A stretch of DNA of 64,000 nucleotides from an uncultured Planctomycetota bacterium (GCA_903901045.1 CAIUPP010000123.1:1-64000); one strand, 5' to 3'. Shown: positions 8,295 to 17,015, numbered from the stretch's first letter. Notes: generated by a model from the sequence alone, not told the origin. Program-made: numbers and translations.

Positions 8295-9497
8295 ATGGAA
8301 CGCATTGAGATACTCGATTGGCTGCGCGAGGAAGAGCCGGCCCGGCGCGAATTGCTTTACCGCCGGGCCGACGAGACCCGCCGCTGCTCCGTCGGCGACG
8401 AGGTGCACCTGCGCGGCCTCCTCGAAATCTCCAACTACTGCGTCCGCTCCTGCGCCTATTGCGGCCTGAACGCCGGTCACAGCGCCCTGACGCGCTACCG
8501 GATGAGCGCCGCCGAGATCATGGAGTGCGTGCAGGACATCCTCGCCTTCGGCTACGGCACCGTCGTCATGCAATCCGGCGAAGATTACGGCATCGAGGCG
8601 GGCTGGATGGCCGACGTCGTGCGCCGCATCAAATCCGAAACGCCGCTGGCCGTGACACTCAGCCTGGGCGAGCGCCCCGAGGGAGAGCTGATCGCCTGGA
8701 AGCGCGCTGGGGCGGACCGGTACCTTCTGCGCTTTGAAACCTCCGACGCCGCGCTCTATGATAGGATTCATCCCCCGCTGGCCGGGCGCGTCTCGGATCG
8801 CATTGCGATGCTCAAGCGGCTCCGCCAGATCGGTTACGAAATCGGCAGCGGCGTGATGATCGGCATTCCCGGCCAGACGTTCGAGAGCCTGGCCAACGAC
8901 CTGGAACTCTTCCGCGCGTTGGACCTGGACATGATCGGCGTCGGGCCATACCTGCCCCATCCGGCCACGCCGCTGGGGAAAATGGAGACCCGAAAGGCCC
9001 CGGAGCAAATGGGGTCCGCAGAGAAAATGGGGACTGAGGAAATGGGGACTGAGAAAATGAGGATTGAGAAGATGGGGGCTGAGCAGATGGCGACCGAGGA
9101 AATGGGGTCTGGCTCCTTTTCCCGTCCGTCTGGGAAAAGGTGCCTGACCCCATTTCCCCCGCCCGCGGGGACGCAAGTCCCCAACAGCGAGGAAATGACG
9201 TACAAAGTCGTGGCCCTTGCGCGATTGCTCTGTCCGCAGGCGAACATCCCGGCCACCACCGCGCTGGCCACGCTGAACACCGCGCAGGGGCGCGAACTCG
9301 GCCTCTCGCGCGGCGCGAACGTCGTCATGCCGAACGTGACCCCGGCGGTTTATCGCCGGTTGTATGAAATCTATCCCGGCAAAGCGTGCATCAGCGAAAC
9401 CGCCGCCGCCTGCCACGGTTGCATGGCCGGACGAATCCGTGCCATTGGCCGCAGCGTCGGCGTCGGGCCGGGAGCAAGGAAGAAAATGCGGGATTAG
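8295..9497 (+). CDS. hydE: [FeFe] hydrogenase maturase HydE, with an in-frame repeat insertion
   Basis: HydE is a radical-SAM enzyme that acts with HydG and HydF to build the H-cluster of [FeFe] hydrogenases. The SAM-cluster cysteines are C49, C53 and C56 in NYCVRSCAYCGLN, followed by GYGTVVMQSGEDYG, GIPGQTFESLANDL, IGVGPYLPHPATPLG and NIPATTALATLN. At 400 residues it is about 50 longer than usual. The excess lies between PATPLG and MTYKVVALARLL (bases about 8980-9190): six 5-residue repeats (E-x-M-G-T type) and then sequence coded by a dispersed palindrome. The frame stays open. hydG follows after about 105 bases. Confidence 0.95.
   Translation: MERIEILDWLREEEPARRELLYRRADETRRCSVGDEVHLRGLLEISNYCVRSCAYCGLNAGHSALTRYRMSAAEIMECVQDILAFGYGTVVMQSGEDYGIEAGWMADVVRRIKSETPLAVTLSLGERPEGELIAWKRAGADRYLLRFETSDAALYDRIHPPLAGRVSDRIAMLKRLRQIGYEIGSGVMIGIPGQTFESLANDLELFRALDLDMIGVGPYLPHPATPLGKMETRKAPEQMGSAEKMGTEEMGTEKMRIEKMGAEQMATEEMGSGSFSRPSGKRCLTPFPPPAGTQVPNSEEMTYKVVALARLLCPQANIPATTALATLNTAQGRELGLSRGANVVMPNVTPAVYRRLYEIYPGKACISETAAACHGCMAGRIRAIGRSVGVGPGARKKMRD
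9021..9110 (+). repeat. Six tandem 15-bp repeats inside hydE
   Basis: Six consecutive 15-bp units of the type GAGAAAATGGGGACT run from 9021 to 9110, each differing by 1-5 bases, and code for 5-residue repeats such as EKMGT and EEMGT. The last unit overlaps the left arm of the palindrome at 9098-9157, so the array probably grew from the palindrome's own end sequence. Confidence 0.9.
9098..9157. repeat. 60-bp palindrome inside hydE, 'GGGGTCAGGC' family
   Basis: Two 26-base arms (9098-9123 and 9132-9157) match except at two positions, around an 8-base loop. The arm core GGTGCCTGACCCC also occurs at 36588-36612 as part of an intergenic palindrome. Such elements are common in some environmental genomes and look like the REP-type sequences mobilised by RAYT transposases; no RAYT gene is in the window. 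Confidence 0.9.
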
Positions 9498-9602
9498 AAG
9501 TGCGGAGTGAAGAGCGCAACATGCGCTGGGAGCGGGAAACATGCGAACGCGCCTCTCGTTGCCGCCGTTCGTTCTGCATTCAACTGCCGTTGGAGGTGAA
9601 CG

Positions 9603-11027
9603 ATGTCTCCGTTAGCTGAAATGACGTTGAGCGAAAACGCCCTGGACTTCATCGACGACGCCCGGCTGATCGGCCTGCTTGCCGGCCCTGCTCCGGACGC
9701 CGCGGCCGTGCGCGACGTGGTCGCCAAGAGCCTGGAGAAACATCCCCTGGGCCTGGAGGAGACCGCGCTGCTTCTGAAAGCCGACGCCCCGGAGCAGGTG
9801 GAAATGATCTTCGACGCCGCGCGCGAATTGAAGCGGCGCGTCTACGGCAACCGCATCGTCCTGTTCGCCCCGCTTTACGTGGGCAACCAGTGCGTGAACG
9901 ACTGCGCCTATTGCGGCTTCCGCCGCTCCAACCGCGCGCAGGTGCGCCGCACGCTCGAAACTCCCGAACTGATCCACCAGGTCGAAGCGCTGGAAAAAGT
10001 CGGCCACAAGCGGCTCATCCTGGTCTTCGGCGAGCACGCCGCCTACGACGCCGCTTTCATCTCCGCCTGCGTTCGCTCCGTCTACGGCGTCCGCGTCGGC
10101 CACGGCGAAATCCGCCGCGTCAACATCAATGCCGCGCCGCAGGATGACGAAGGGTACCGCGCCGTCAAGGCGGCCGGGATCGGCACGTACCAGATATTCC
10201 AGGAGACGTATCACCACGAGACCTACCGGCGCTATCATCCCGCCGGGACGCGCAAGGGGGACTTCCTCTGGCGGCTCGACGGCCTCAGCCGCGCGATGGA
10301 GGCCGGCTGCGACGACGTCGGCATCGGCGCGCTCTTCGGCTTGTACGACTGGCGCTTCGAGGCGCTCGGCCTCGTCGCCCACGCCCTGCAACTTCAGGAG
10401 CGCTACCACTGCGGCCCGCACACCATCAGCTTCCCGCGCATGCGCCCGGCCTCGGGCGTCAAGTTCGACGAGAAATACTTCGTCAACGACCGCGATTTCA
10501 AGCGTCTCATCGCCATTCTGCGCCTCTCCGTTCCGTACACCGGGTTGATCCTCACCGCCCGCGAGAACGCGCAACTCCGCCGCGAGGCCATGGGCTTCGG
10601 CGTCTCGCAGATCGACGCCGGCAGCCGCATCGAGATCGGCGGCTACACCGAGGCGGGCGACGCGCAGGTGATGGAGCGCGAGCAGTTCCAACTCGGCGAC
10701 GTGCGGCCGCTCGACACCGTCATCCGCGAACTGCTGGCCGACGGCTACATCCCGAGCTTCTGCACCTCCTGCTACCGGCTCGGGCGCACCGGCGAGCACT
10801 TCATGGAGTTCGCCATCCCCGGCTTCATCAAGCGCTTCTGCACCCCCAACGCGCTGGCCACGCTTCAGGAGTACCTGACCGATTACGCCTCGCCCGAGAC
10901 GCGCGCCGCCGGCGAGAAGCTCCTCGCCGCCGAACTGGCGAAGATCGATGAAGGCTCCCTCAAGAGCGATCTGGCCGGGCGCTTGGAACGCATCCGCACC
11001 ACCGAGGAACGGGACCTGTATTTTTGA
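9603..11027 (+). CDS. hydG: [FeFe] hydrogenase maturase HydG
   Basis: HydG is a radical-SAM tyrosine lyase that releases CO and cyanide ligands for the H-cluster. The 474-residue protein has the N-terminal SAM cluster C97-C101-C104 (NQCVNDCAYCGFRR) and the C-terminal auxiliary cluster as CX2CX22C (C387, C390, C413), exactly the HydG spacing. Other signatures are GVGQIDAGSR-like GVSQIDAGSRIEIGGY and PRMRPASG. The ATG at 9603 follows GGAGGTGA. Its last bases overlap the possible upstream start of the aspartase gene. Length is typical. Confidence 0.97.
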   Translation: MSPLAEMTLSENALDFIDDARLIGLLAGPAPDAAAVRDVVAKSLEKHPLGLEETALLLKADAPEQVEMIFDAARELKRRVYGNRIVLFAPLYVGNQCVNDCAYCGFRRSNRAQVRRTLETPELIHQVEALEKVGHKRLILVFGEHAAYDAAFISACVRSVYGVRVGHGEIRRVNINAAPQDDEGYRAVKAAGIGTYQIFQETYHHETYRRYHPAGTRKGDFLWRLDGLSRAMEAGCDDVGIGALFGLYDWRFEALGLVAHALQLQERYHCGPHTISFPRMRPASGVKFDEKYFVNDRDFKRLIAILRLSVPYTGLILTARENAQLRREAMGFGVSQIDAGSRIEIGGYTEAGDAQVMEREQFQLGDVRPLDTVIRELLADGYIPSFCTSCYRLGRTGEHFMEFAIPGFIKRFCTPNALATLQEYLTDYASPETRAAGEKLLAAELAKIDEGSLKSDLAGRLERIRTTEERDLYF

Positions 11028-11089
11028 AACGGATGATTGCTGAATACGGTTCAGCAATAGCTGCTATCCGCCTTCACGAGGATGCTGAA

Positions 11090-12550
11090 ATGTCTTACCG
11101 CAGCGAAAAAGACCTTCTCGGCTCTCGCGACGTCCCCGCGGACGCGCTGCACGGCATCCATACCGAGCGCGCGCTGGAAAACTTCGCGCTCTCAGGTCGT
11201 GGCGTCCGCCCCGGCCTCATCCATGCCTTCGGCGCGGTGAAGCTGGCCTGCGCCCGCGTGAATCACGAACTCGGCTGGTGGGAGAATGAGAAGTTCCGCG
11301 CCATCGAAGGGGCCTGCGCGGAAATGGTGGAGGGGATGCTCGACCGTCACATCGTCGTGGACGCGCTTCAGGGAGGCGCGGGCACCTCCCTGAACATGAA
11401 CGTCAACGAGGTGCTCGCCAACCGCGCGCTGCAACTGCTCGGCCGTCCGCTGGGAGAGTACGCGACCATCGGCCCGCTGGACGACATCAACCTGCACCAG
11501 TCCACCAACGACACCTACCCGACCGCGCTGAAGGTCGCCGCCATCTATTCGCTGCGGGCGCTCGAACGCGAGGTGATCGCGCTGCTGGAGGAGTTCCAGC
11601 GCAAGGAGAAGGAGTTCGCGCACGTCGTCAAGGTCGGCCGCACGCAGATGCAGGACGCCGTCCTGACCACGCTGGGGCGCGAGATGGGGGCGTACGCCGA
11701 AGCGTTCGCGCGCGACCGCTGGCGTCTCTACAAGTGCGAGGAGCGCCTGCGCGTTGTCAACCTCGGCGGCACCGCCATCGGCACGGGGCTGCTCGCGCCG
11801 CGGCAATTCATCTTCAAGGCCGTCGAGCAACTCCGCGACATCACCGGCCTCGGCCTCGCGCGCGCCGAAAACCTCGTCGAGGCGACGCAGAACGCCGACG
11901 TATTCGTCGAAGTCAGCGGCATCCTCAAGGCGCACGCCGTCAACCTGCTCAAGATTTCCGGCGACTTCCGCTTCCTCTCCAGCGGGCCGGATGCCGGAAT
12001 CGGCGAACTCATCATCCCTGCGCGGCAGGCCGGCTCCTCCATCATGCCCGGTAAAGTGAACCCCGTGATCCCGGAGGCCGTCTCTCAGGCCGCCATGAAC
12101 GTCATCGGCAACGACGCCGTCATCACGCAAGCCTGCGCGATGGGGAACCTGGAACTCAACCCCTTCCTGCCCGTCGTCGCCGACGCGCTGCTGACGAACC
12201 TCGACCTGCTGCGCAACTCCTGCAGCGCATTCCGCCGCCTCTGCGTCGAAGGATGCCGCGCCGACGAGGCCCGATGCCGCGCGCACGTCGAAGGGGCGAC
12301 CGCGACGCTCACCTCGCTGATGGAGAAGCTGACGCATGAGCAGGCCGCCGCCGTCGCCGAGCAGGCGCGCGCGGAGAAGAAGAGCATTCGCCAGGTCGTC
12401 ATCGAGCGCGGGCTGCTCACCGGCGAGGAATTCGACCAACTCTCCTCGCCGCAAAGCGTCATGCGCCTGGGCTATCCGTTGTCTGAACGGCCTTCTCAAC
12501 CACGGAGGCACGGAGACGCGGAGAACGGCGTTCCCGAGCAACTGCAATGA
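11090..12550 (+). CDS. aspA: Aspartate ammonia-lyase within the hyd cluster
   Basis: The 486-residue protein belongs to the aspartase/fumarase superfamily: TSLNMNVNEVLANRA, HQSTNDTYPTALK, VGRTQMQDA, NLGGTAIGTG and the signature GSSIMPGKVNPVIPE. Aspartase converts aspartate to fumarate and ammonia. aspA lying between hydG and hydF is known from other genomes, and a role in supplying nitrogen for H-cluster assembly is a reasonable inference. I chose the ATG at 11090 (GAGG 8 bases upstream) over an ATG at 11024. The last ~20 residues (after GYPLSE) are coded by the palindromic element at 12499-12701 and are probably not part of the original protein. Confidence 0.92.
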   Translation: MSYRSEKDLLGSRDVPADALHGIHTERALENFALSGRGVRPGLIHAFGAVKLACARVNHELGWWENEKFRAIEGACAEMVEGMLDRHIVVDALQGGAGTSLNMNVNEVLANRALQLLGRPLGEYATIGPLDDINLHQSTNDTYPTALKVAAIYSLRALEREVIALLEEFQRKEKEFAHVVKVGRTQMQDAVLTTLGREMGAYAEAFARDRWRLYKCEERLRVVNLGGTAIGTGLLAPRQFIFKAVEQLRDITGLGLARAENLVEATQNADVFVEVSGILKAHAVNLLKISGDFRFLSSGPDAGIGELIIPARQAGSSIMPGKVNPVIPEAVSQAAMNVIGNDAVITQACAMGNLELNPFLPVVADALLTNLDLLRNSCSAFRRLCVEGCRADEARCRAHVEGATATLTSLMEKLTHEQAAAVAEQARAEKKSIRQVVIERGLLTGEEFDQLSSPQSVMRLGYPLSERPSQPRRHGDAENGVPEQLQ

Positions 12551-12701
12551 AACAACGCTACCGGGAACCGCCGATGAACGCAGATAAACGCGGATACGAA
12601 TTGGAACGTTCTCTCTCTTGTCTTCAAATCGGCGTTCATCGGCGTTTATCGGCGGTTTCTCCCGTTCCGTTCTTTTCCGTACCTCCGTGTCTCCGTGGTG
12701 A
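12499..12701. repeat. 203-bp nested inverted repeat overlapping aspA 3' end
   Basis: The outer arms are ACCACGGAGGCACGGAGAC near 12499 and its complement CTCCGTGTCTCCGTGGT ending at about 12698. The inner arms are ACCGCCGATGAACGC near 12563 and GGCGTTTATCGGCGGT ending near 12656. The same two modules, together or singly, recur at 33019-33114, 40284-40403 and 56521-56698. The left arm codes for the end of the aspartase; the right arm ends seven bases before the hydF start. Confidence 0.88.
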
Positions 12702-12707
12702 GAAGAG

Positions 12708-13940
12708 ATGATGATGGGCACACCCAAAAGCTTCCGCCTGCACATCGGCATCTTCGGACGCCGCAACGTCGGCAAATCCTCGCTGCTCAACGCCATGACC
12801 CGGCAGAACGTCTCCATCGTCTCCGAAATCGCCGGAACCACCACCGACCCCGTCGAAAAACCGATGGAACTGCTGCCCATCGGCCCCGTGCTCTTCATCG
12901 ACACCGCGGGGATCGACGACGTGGGCGCGCTCGGCGAACTGCGCGTGCAACGCACCCGCAAAATATTCGACCGCACCGACCTGGGGCTCGTCGTCACCGA
13001 AGCCGGGGCGTGGGGGGAGTTCGAGGAGGGCATTCTGCAGGAACTGCGCTCGCGGAAAATCCCCGCCGTGGTCATCTTCAACAAAACCGACCTGGCCGAA
13101 CCGGCGAAGGAGTTGTCCGACCGTCTCAAAGCGGAGAAGGTCCCCACGGTCCGCACCGTCGCCTCGAAAGGGGGGGGGATACTGGAGTTGCGCGAGGCGC
13201 TCGTGCGCGCCGCCCCCGAGGAGTTCATCAACGCGCCCACCATCCTGGGCGACCTCGTTCCCGCCGGCGAATTGGTGGTGCTGGTCGTGCCGATTGACCT
13301 GGAAGCGCCCAAGGGGCGGCTCATCCTGCCGCAGGTGAGCGCCATCCGCGACTTGCTGGACATCGACAGCTACTGCATCGTCGTCAAGGAGCGCGAACTG
13401 CGCGACGCGCTGGACCGGCTCAAGCGGCCCCCCGTGCTCGTCGTCACCGACAGCCAGGGCTTCCTGAAGGTCGCCGGAGACACGCCCAGGGAAATCCCGC
13501 TCACCTCCTTCAGCATCCTCTTCGCGCGGCACAAAGGGGACCTGGACGAATTTGTGCGCGGCGCAATGGCAATCGAGAAGCTTCAACCCGGCGACCGCAT
13601 CCTCATCGCCGAGGCCTGCGCGCACCATCCCATCGGCGACGACATCGGGCGCGTCAAGATTCCGCGCTGGCTGATGCAGTACGTGGGGGGCAAGCTGGAG
13701 GTGGAGACGACGCAGGGACATGACTTCCCCGACGACCTGGGGCGCTTCAAGCTCGTCGTGCACTGCGGCGGCTGCATGTGGAACCGGCGGGAGATGCTCA
13801 CGCGCATCCTGCGCTGCCGCGAGGCGGGGGTGCCCATCGCCAACTACGGCATGACCATCGCCTACTCGCTGGGAATCTTCGAACGCGCGCTAAGTCCCTT
13901 CCCCGGCGCGCTGGAGACCTATCGCAGACTGCGTGCGTAG
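12708..13940 (+). CDS. hydF: [FeFe] hydrogenase maturation GTPase and scaffold HydF
   Basis: HydF is the scaffold that assembles the diiron subcluster and delivers it to the hydrogenase. The 410-residue protein has an N-terminal GTPase domain (P-loop GRRNVGKSS, switch EIAGTTTDPV, DTAGIDD, NKTD), a dimerisation domain, and a C-terminal [4Fe-4S] domain with C304-x-H306 and H352-C353-x-x-C356, the expected CxH...HCxxC arrangement. The ATG at 12708 is preceded by GAGAAGAG, which comes from the end of a dispersed repeat. The gene converges on the deacetylase gene. Confidence 0.97.
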   Translation: MMMGTPKSFRLHIGIFGRRNVGKSSLLNAMTRQNVSIVSEIAGTTTDPVEKPMELLPIGPVLFIDTAGIDDVGALGELRVQRTRKIFDRTDLGLVVTEAGAWGEFEEGILQELRSRKIPAVVIFNKTDLAEPAKELSDRLKAEKVPTVRTVASKGGGILELREALVRAAPEEFINAPTILGDLVPAGELVVLVVPIDLEAPKGRLILPQVSAIRDLLDIDSYCIVVKERELRDALDRLKRPPVLVVTDSQGFLKVAGDTPREIPLTSFSILFARHKGDLDEFVRGAMAIEKLQPGDRILIAEACAHHPIGDDIGRVKIPRWLMQYVGGKLEVETTQGHDFPDDLGRFKLVVHCGGCMWNRREMLTRILRCREAGVPIANYGMTIAYSLGIFERALSPFPGALETYRRLRA

Positions 13941-13947
13941 GGGGGAA

Positions 13948-14083
13948 CGGATTCAACGTTCAACGTCCAACTTTCAACGTCCAACGTTCAAGTAACGGCC
14001 ACGCCCTGTGTGTGCGCTTTGTTCGTTGTTCGCTGTTCATTGGATGTTGGAAGTTGAACGTTGGACGTTGAACGTTGAATCCG
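13948..14083. repeat. Inverted repeat cluster of GTTCAACGT units between convergent genes
   Basis: The left arm from 13948 (CGGATTCAACGTTCAACGTC) and the right arm ending at 14083 are complementary over about 40 bases, each arm itself made of tandem 7-10 base units of the CAACGTT type. It fills nearly the whole space between hydF and the deacetylase gene. A second copy lies at 38516-38647. It could act as a two-way terminator, but no T-tract is obvious. Confidence 0.85.
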
Positions 14084-14093
14084 TGGTCTTTCC

Positions 14094-14864
14094 TCAGCGG
14101 GTTGCTCTCGCCTGTTCCGCCATCTCCAGGCAGGTCATCGCGCGCGCCCCGTAATGCGAAAGCACCTTCTCCAGCAGCTTCCACGCGCGCGGCCCGGCAC
14201 CGCGGCTCAGAATCAATCGCCGGCGCAGCGGCAGCACGCGCGCCAGCTTTCGGCTTGCCAGTTCATGCACGCGCAGCGAGAACATCCGCGCCTCCGGGTG
14301 CATCAGGCGCATCCCCAGCGGGTGCATCTGACGCAGCGCGGCCAGATCGAAAGGCGCCCATCCCCCGCGCAGCGTCGTCATCGGCAACTCGACGATCCCC
14401 TCATGCACCTCCGCCTTCCAGAGCGTCGGATAGATATTGAGGCGCGATGGCGTGAGCGACCCCATGGAACTGTCGTAGCTGTACCCGGCTTGCCTCAGCA
14501 GCCGCCACCAATCCCCCGGAGCGGGCCGCAGGAACGGCGCGCGGAACCCGCGCACCGCCTTGCCGAAATAATCCTCCAGCCGCAGGCGCGAGTCCCGCAT
14601 CTCCGCCAGCGCGTCCAGCTCCATCAGCCCGTCCATCGGCCGGTGGCTCAGCCCGTGCGAAGCCACCTCGTGCCCCGCCAGCGAGCGCCGCAGCGTCGCG
14701 CCGCACTCCTCCAGCATTCCCGCCGTCACGAAGAACGTCGCGCGCGCCTGGTGCGCCGCCAGCCGCTCGCAGAGGCGCGGCAGCGCCGAGAGCGTCCCCT
14801 GGACGCCTGAGACGCCCCAGTCGGGTGCCACCTCCACCGTTATCGCAAATCCCTGGATCGCCAT
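14094..14864 (-). CDS. Polysaccharide deacetylase (NodB/CE4 family)
   Basis: The 256-residue protein has the CE4 layout: ITVEVAPDWG with the catalytic/metal aspartate, LAAHQARATFFVTAGML, the metal-binding SHGLSHRPM (HxxxH), and GFRAPFLRPAPGDWW. Such enzymes remove acetyl groups from N-acetylhexosamines in cell-wall or exopolysaccharides. No signal peptide is visible with the ATG at 14864, which I chose because AGGGAGAA lies right upstream; a longer frame to 15056 adds 64 residues of non-family sequence. It is divergent from the GT2 gene; the same family sits in exopolysaccharide/exosortase loci of other bacteria. Confidence 0.9.
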   Translation of the reverse strand: MAIQGFAITVEVAPDWGVSGVQGTLSALPRLCERLAAHQARATFFVTAGMLEECGATLRRSLAGHEVASHGLSHRPMDGLMELDALAEMRDSRLRLEDYFGKAVRGFRAPFLRPAPGDWWRLLRQAGYSYDSSMGSLTPSRLNIYPTLWKAEVHEGIVELPMTTLRGGWAPFDLAALRQMHPLGMRLMHPEARMFSLRVHELASRKLARVLPLRRRLILSRGAGPRAWKLLEKVLSHYGARAMTCLEMAEQARATR

Positions 14865-15092
14865 TTCTCCCTGTTCCACGATCTGGCCTGCGCCCGCTTG
14901 GCACGCCAATATACAATTCTCCGCCGGAAATTGACAGTGCTCCCCGCCGCCGTTAGAATCGCCGGGGTCAATCGGCCTTTTCGCTGCGAGCACATCAGCC
15001 GCGCGAACGACTGCGCGGCTGGTGTATGGATATGAACTGCCTGACTCGGTGCGCATGGCGCACCCGGGCCTGCACGTTCATTGAGAGGTGGA

Positions 15093-15938
15093 ATGGTCTC
15101 CATCGTCGTTCTGTGCCACAACAAGGCCGCGTACACGCGGGCCTGCTTGGAGAGCGTCCTTCAGACCCGGCCGGCCGAGTTCGAGCTGGTGGTGGGGGAG
15201 AACGGCTCCTCGGATGAGACGCCGCAACTCCTCGACGAAATCTCCAGCCGCGCTGCCGGTCTCGGCATCGGCATGCGCGTCATCCGCAACGACGCGGGCA
15301 CCGGCTGTTCCACCGCCCGCAACGCAGCGGTCGCGGTCGCCCGGGGGGAGGAGGTGGTCTTCCTCGACAACGACACCATCATCCCCGACCCCGACTGGCT
15401 GGTGAAACTGCGCGCCGCGCTCAACTCCGACCCGAAGGCCGCCATCGTCGGCCCCAAGCTCTGCTACCCCTTCGAGCCGCACCTCATCCAATGCGCCGGG
15501 GTGGGCATCTCGCGCACCGGGCGCGTGCAGTTCCGCGGGCGCGGCCGCCCGCAGGGGGCCCCGCGCTTCGCCCGCGTCGAAGAGGTGCAGACGCTCATCA
15601 GCGCCTGCTTCATGTTCCGCCGCTCCCTCTACGGCGAAATCGGCGGCCTCGACGAAGCGTTCAACCCGATCCAGTACGAGGACTTCGATTTCTGCTATCG
15701 CGCCCGCAGCCGGGGCTGGAAGGCGCTTTACACCCCCTCGCCGGTCATCTACCATTGGGAGAGCATCACCTCCGACGGCAGCCCGGCCCTGGCGAATCGC
15801 TACGTCATCATCAAGCACGGGTTGCTTTTCAAAGAGCGCTGGCGGCATATGTTCGAGAAAGAGAATGGACCCAGCGACGCGGAAACGCGCTGGGAGGTGA
15901 TCGAAATGCCTTCCCTTCATGGCCGACGCAGGAGGTGA
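15093..15938 (+). CDS. Family 2 glycosyltransferase
   Basis: This 281-residue GT-A enzyme has MVSIVVLCHNKAAYTRACLESV at its start (in the usual GT2 position), NGSSDETPQLL, the DxD-like VVFLDNDTIIPDPDWL and ISACFMFRRSLYGEIGGLDEAFN with YEDFDFCYRARSRGW, typical of rhamnosyl- and other O-antigen-type transferases. It would transfer a sugar from a nucleotide donor in the cytoplasm; the sugar is not predictable. The ATG at 15093 follows GAGAGGTGG. It is the first plus-strand gene of the set GT2, ACP, two hydrolases, flippase. Confidence 0.92.
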   Translation: MVSIVVLCHNKAAYTRACLESVLQTRPAEFELVVGENGSSDETPQLLDEISSRAAGLGIGMRVIRNDAGTGCSTARNAAVAVARGEEVVFLDNDTIIPDPDWLVKLRAALNSDPKAAIVGPKLCYPFEPHLIQCAGVGISRTGRVQFRGRGRPQGAPRFARVEEVQTLISACFMFRRSLYGEIGGLDEAFNPIQYEDFDFCYRARSRGWKALYTPSPVIYHWESITSDGSPALANRYVIIKHGLLFKERWRHMFEKENGPSDAETRWEVIEMPSLHGRRRR

Positions 15939-15942
15939 CGAA

Positions 15943-16209
15943 GTGCCGGACAAGAGCATCGAGCAGACGGTGAAAGAGTTGATGGTCGAGCGGCTGTTCC
16001 TGAAGATCGCGCCCGAGCAGATCGCCGACGACACCGAGATCATGGAAGAACTGGGCGTGGACTCCGTCAGCGTGTTCGAGATCGTCGTGGGGCTGGAAGA
16101 GTCCTTCGGCATCAGCTTCGGGGATGATGAGTTCAGAATCGAGACCTTCCGCACCCCCAAATCCATCGCCGACTACGTGAGGCGGAAACTCGAGGGCCCA
16201 CAGGGGTGA
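15943..16209 (+). CDS. Acyl carrier protein
   Basis: This 88-residue acidic helical protein carries the phosphopantetheine site in ELGVDSVSVFEIVVGLEE, where the Ser of DS is the attachment point. I chose the GTG at 15943 because AGGAGGT sits just upstream; an ATG at 15919 inside the GT2 gene is possible. It is not next to fatty-acid synthesis genes but between a glycosyltransferase and two alpha/beta hydrolases, the same company that ACP-like genes keep in exosortase-A loci. It overlaps the next gene by four bases. A specialised carrier for acyl decoration of a surface polymer is inference. Confidence 0.9.
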   Translation: MPDKSIEQTVKELMVERLFLKIAPEQIADDTEIMEELGVDSVSVFEIVVGLEESFGISFGDDEFRIETFRTPKSIADYVRRKLEGPQG

Positions 16210-17015
16210 TTCCGCGCGACGAGCCCTTTTTCTTCATCAGCGGCGGACGGCGGCTGTTCGGCGCCTGGCAGGGGAGCGACGGCCCTGCGCGCTTCGCGCT
16301 GCTCTTCTGCCATCCCTTCGGCGAGGAGAAGAAGTCCTCCCATCGCGCCTTCGTCGAGACCGCGCGCGCCCTGGCCGCCGAATCGGTCGCCTCGCTGCGC
16401 TTCGACATGACCGGCTGCGGCGACTCGGAAGGGGACTTCGACCGCGCCGGTCTGCCGTTCTGGCGCGCGGACATTGCGGCCGCGTGGGCGGAACTCTCCC
16501 GGCGCGCGGGCGCGGCGTCGCGCGCTCTGCTGGGGCTCCGCCTCGGCGCGACCCTGGCCGCCGATTCGCTGGATCGCCTTGAAGGGGTCGGCGCGCTGGT
16601 TCTCTGGCAGCCGGTCGTGGACGGCAAGGAAGAATTCGACGCCGAACTGCGCCGGTTGCTCATCCAGGAAATGATGACGCACGGGCGCAGCGGCACGGAG
16701 CGGCGCGACCTGATGGCCGCCTTCGAACGCGGCGAGCACGAGCTTGAACTGGACGGCTACCCGATCACGCCGGCCCTCTATCGCGAAATCGGCGGACTCC
16801 GGCTGGCGGAAAAGCGCGCGCGTTTTCCGCAGCGCACCGGCCTCCTCCAGTTCGCCCGGCGCGCCCCGCGCATCGAAGCCTTCGCGAAAGGGGAGCCTTC
16901 CATCGACGCGCGCATGATCGACGTGCCGCTGATCTGGGCGCGCACCGACTTCATCCCCGGCGCGACTGAAGGCCGCCGCCTGGCGCAGGAAGGGGTGCTG
17001 CCTTGGCTGACCTGA
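16206..17015 (+). CDS. Alpha/beta hydrolase resembling exosortase-associated hydrolase 2
   Basis: The 269-residue protein has the alpha/beta hydrolase pattern FFFISGGRRLFGAW, LLFCHPFGEEKKSSHR and LRFDMTGCGDSEGDF. At the nucleophile elbow, where GxSxG is expected, it reads GLRLGA, with Arg in place of Ser. I recall the same elbow in the 'exosortase A system-associated hydrolase 2' family, but I cannot search to confirm. If so, it may be non-catalytic or use another residue. It starts with GTG at 16206, overlapping the ACP stop, and overlaps the next hydrolase gene by 13 bases, so all three are translated together. Confidence 0.75.
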   Translation: MIPRDEPFFFISGGRRLFGAWQGSDGPARFALLFCHPFGEEKKSSHRAFVETARALAAESVASLRFDMTGCGDSEGDFDRAGLPFWRADIAAAWAELSRRAGAASRALLGLRLGATLAADSLDRLEGVGALVLWQPVVDGKEEFDAELRRLLIQEMMTHGRSGTERRDLMAAFERGEHELELDGYPITPALYREIGGLRLAEKRARFPQRTGLLQFARRAPRIEAFAKGEPSIDARMIDVPLIWARTDFIPGATEGRRLAQEGVLPWLT

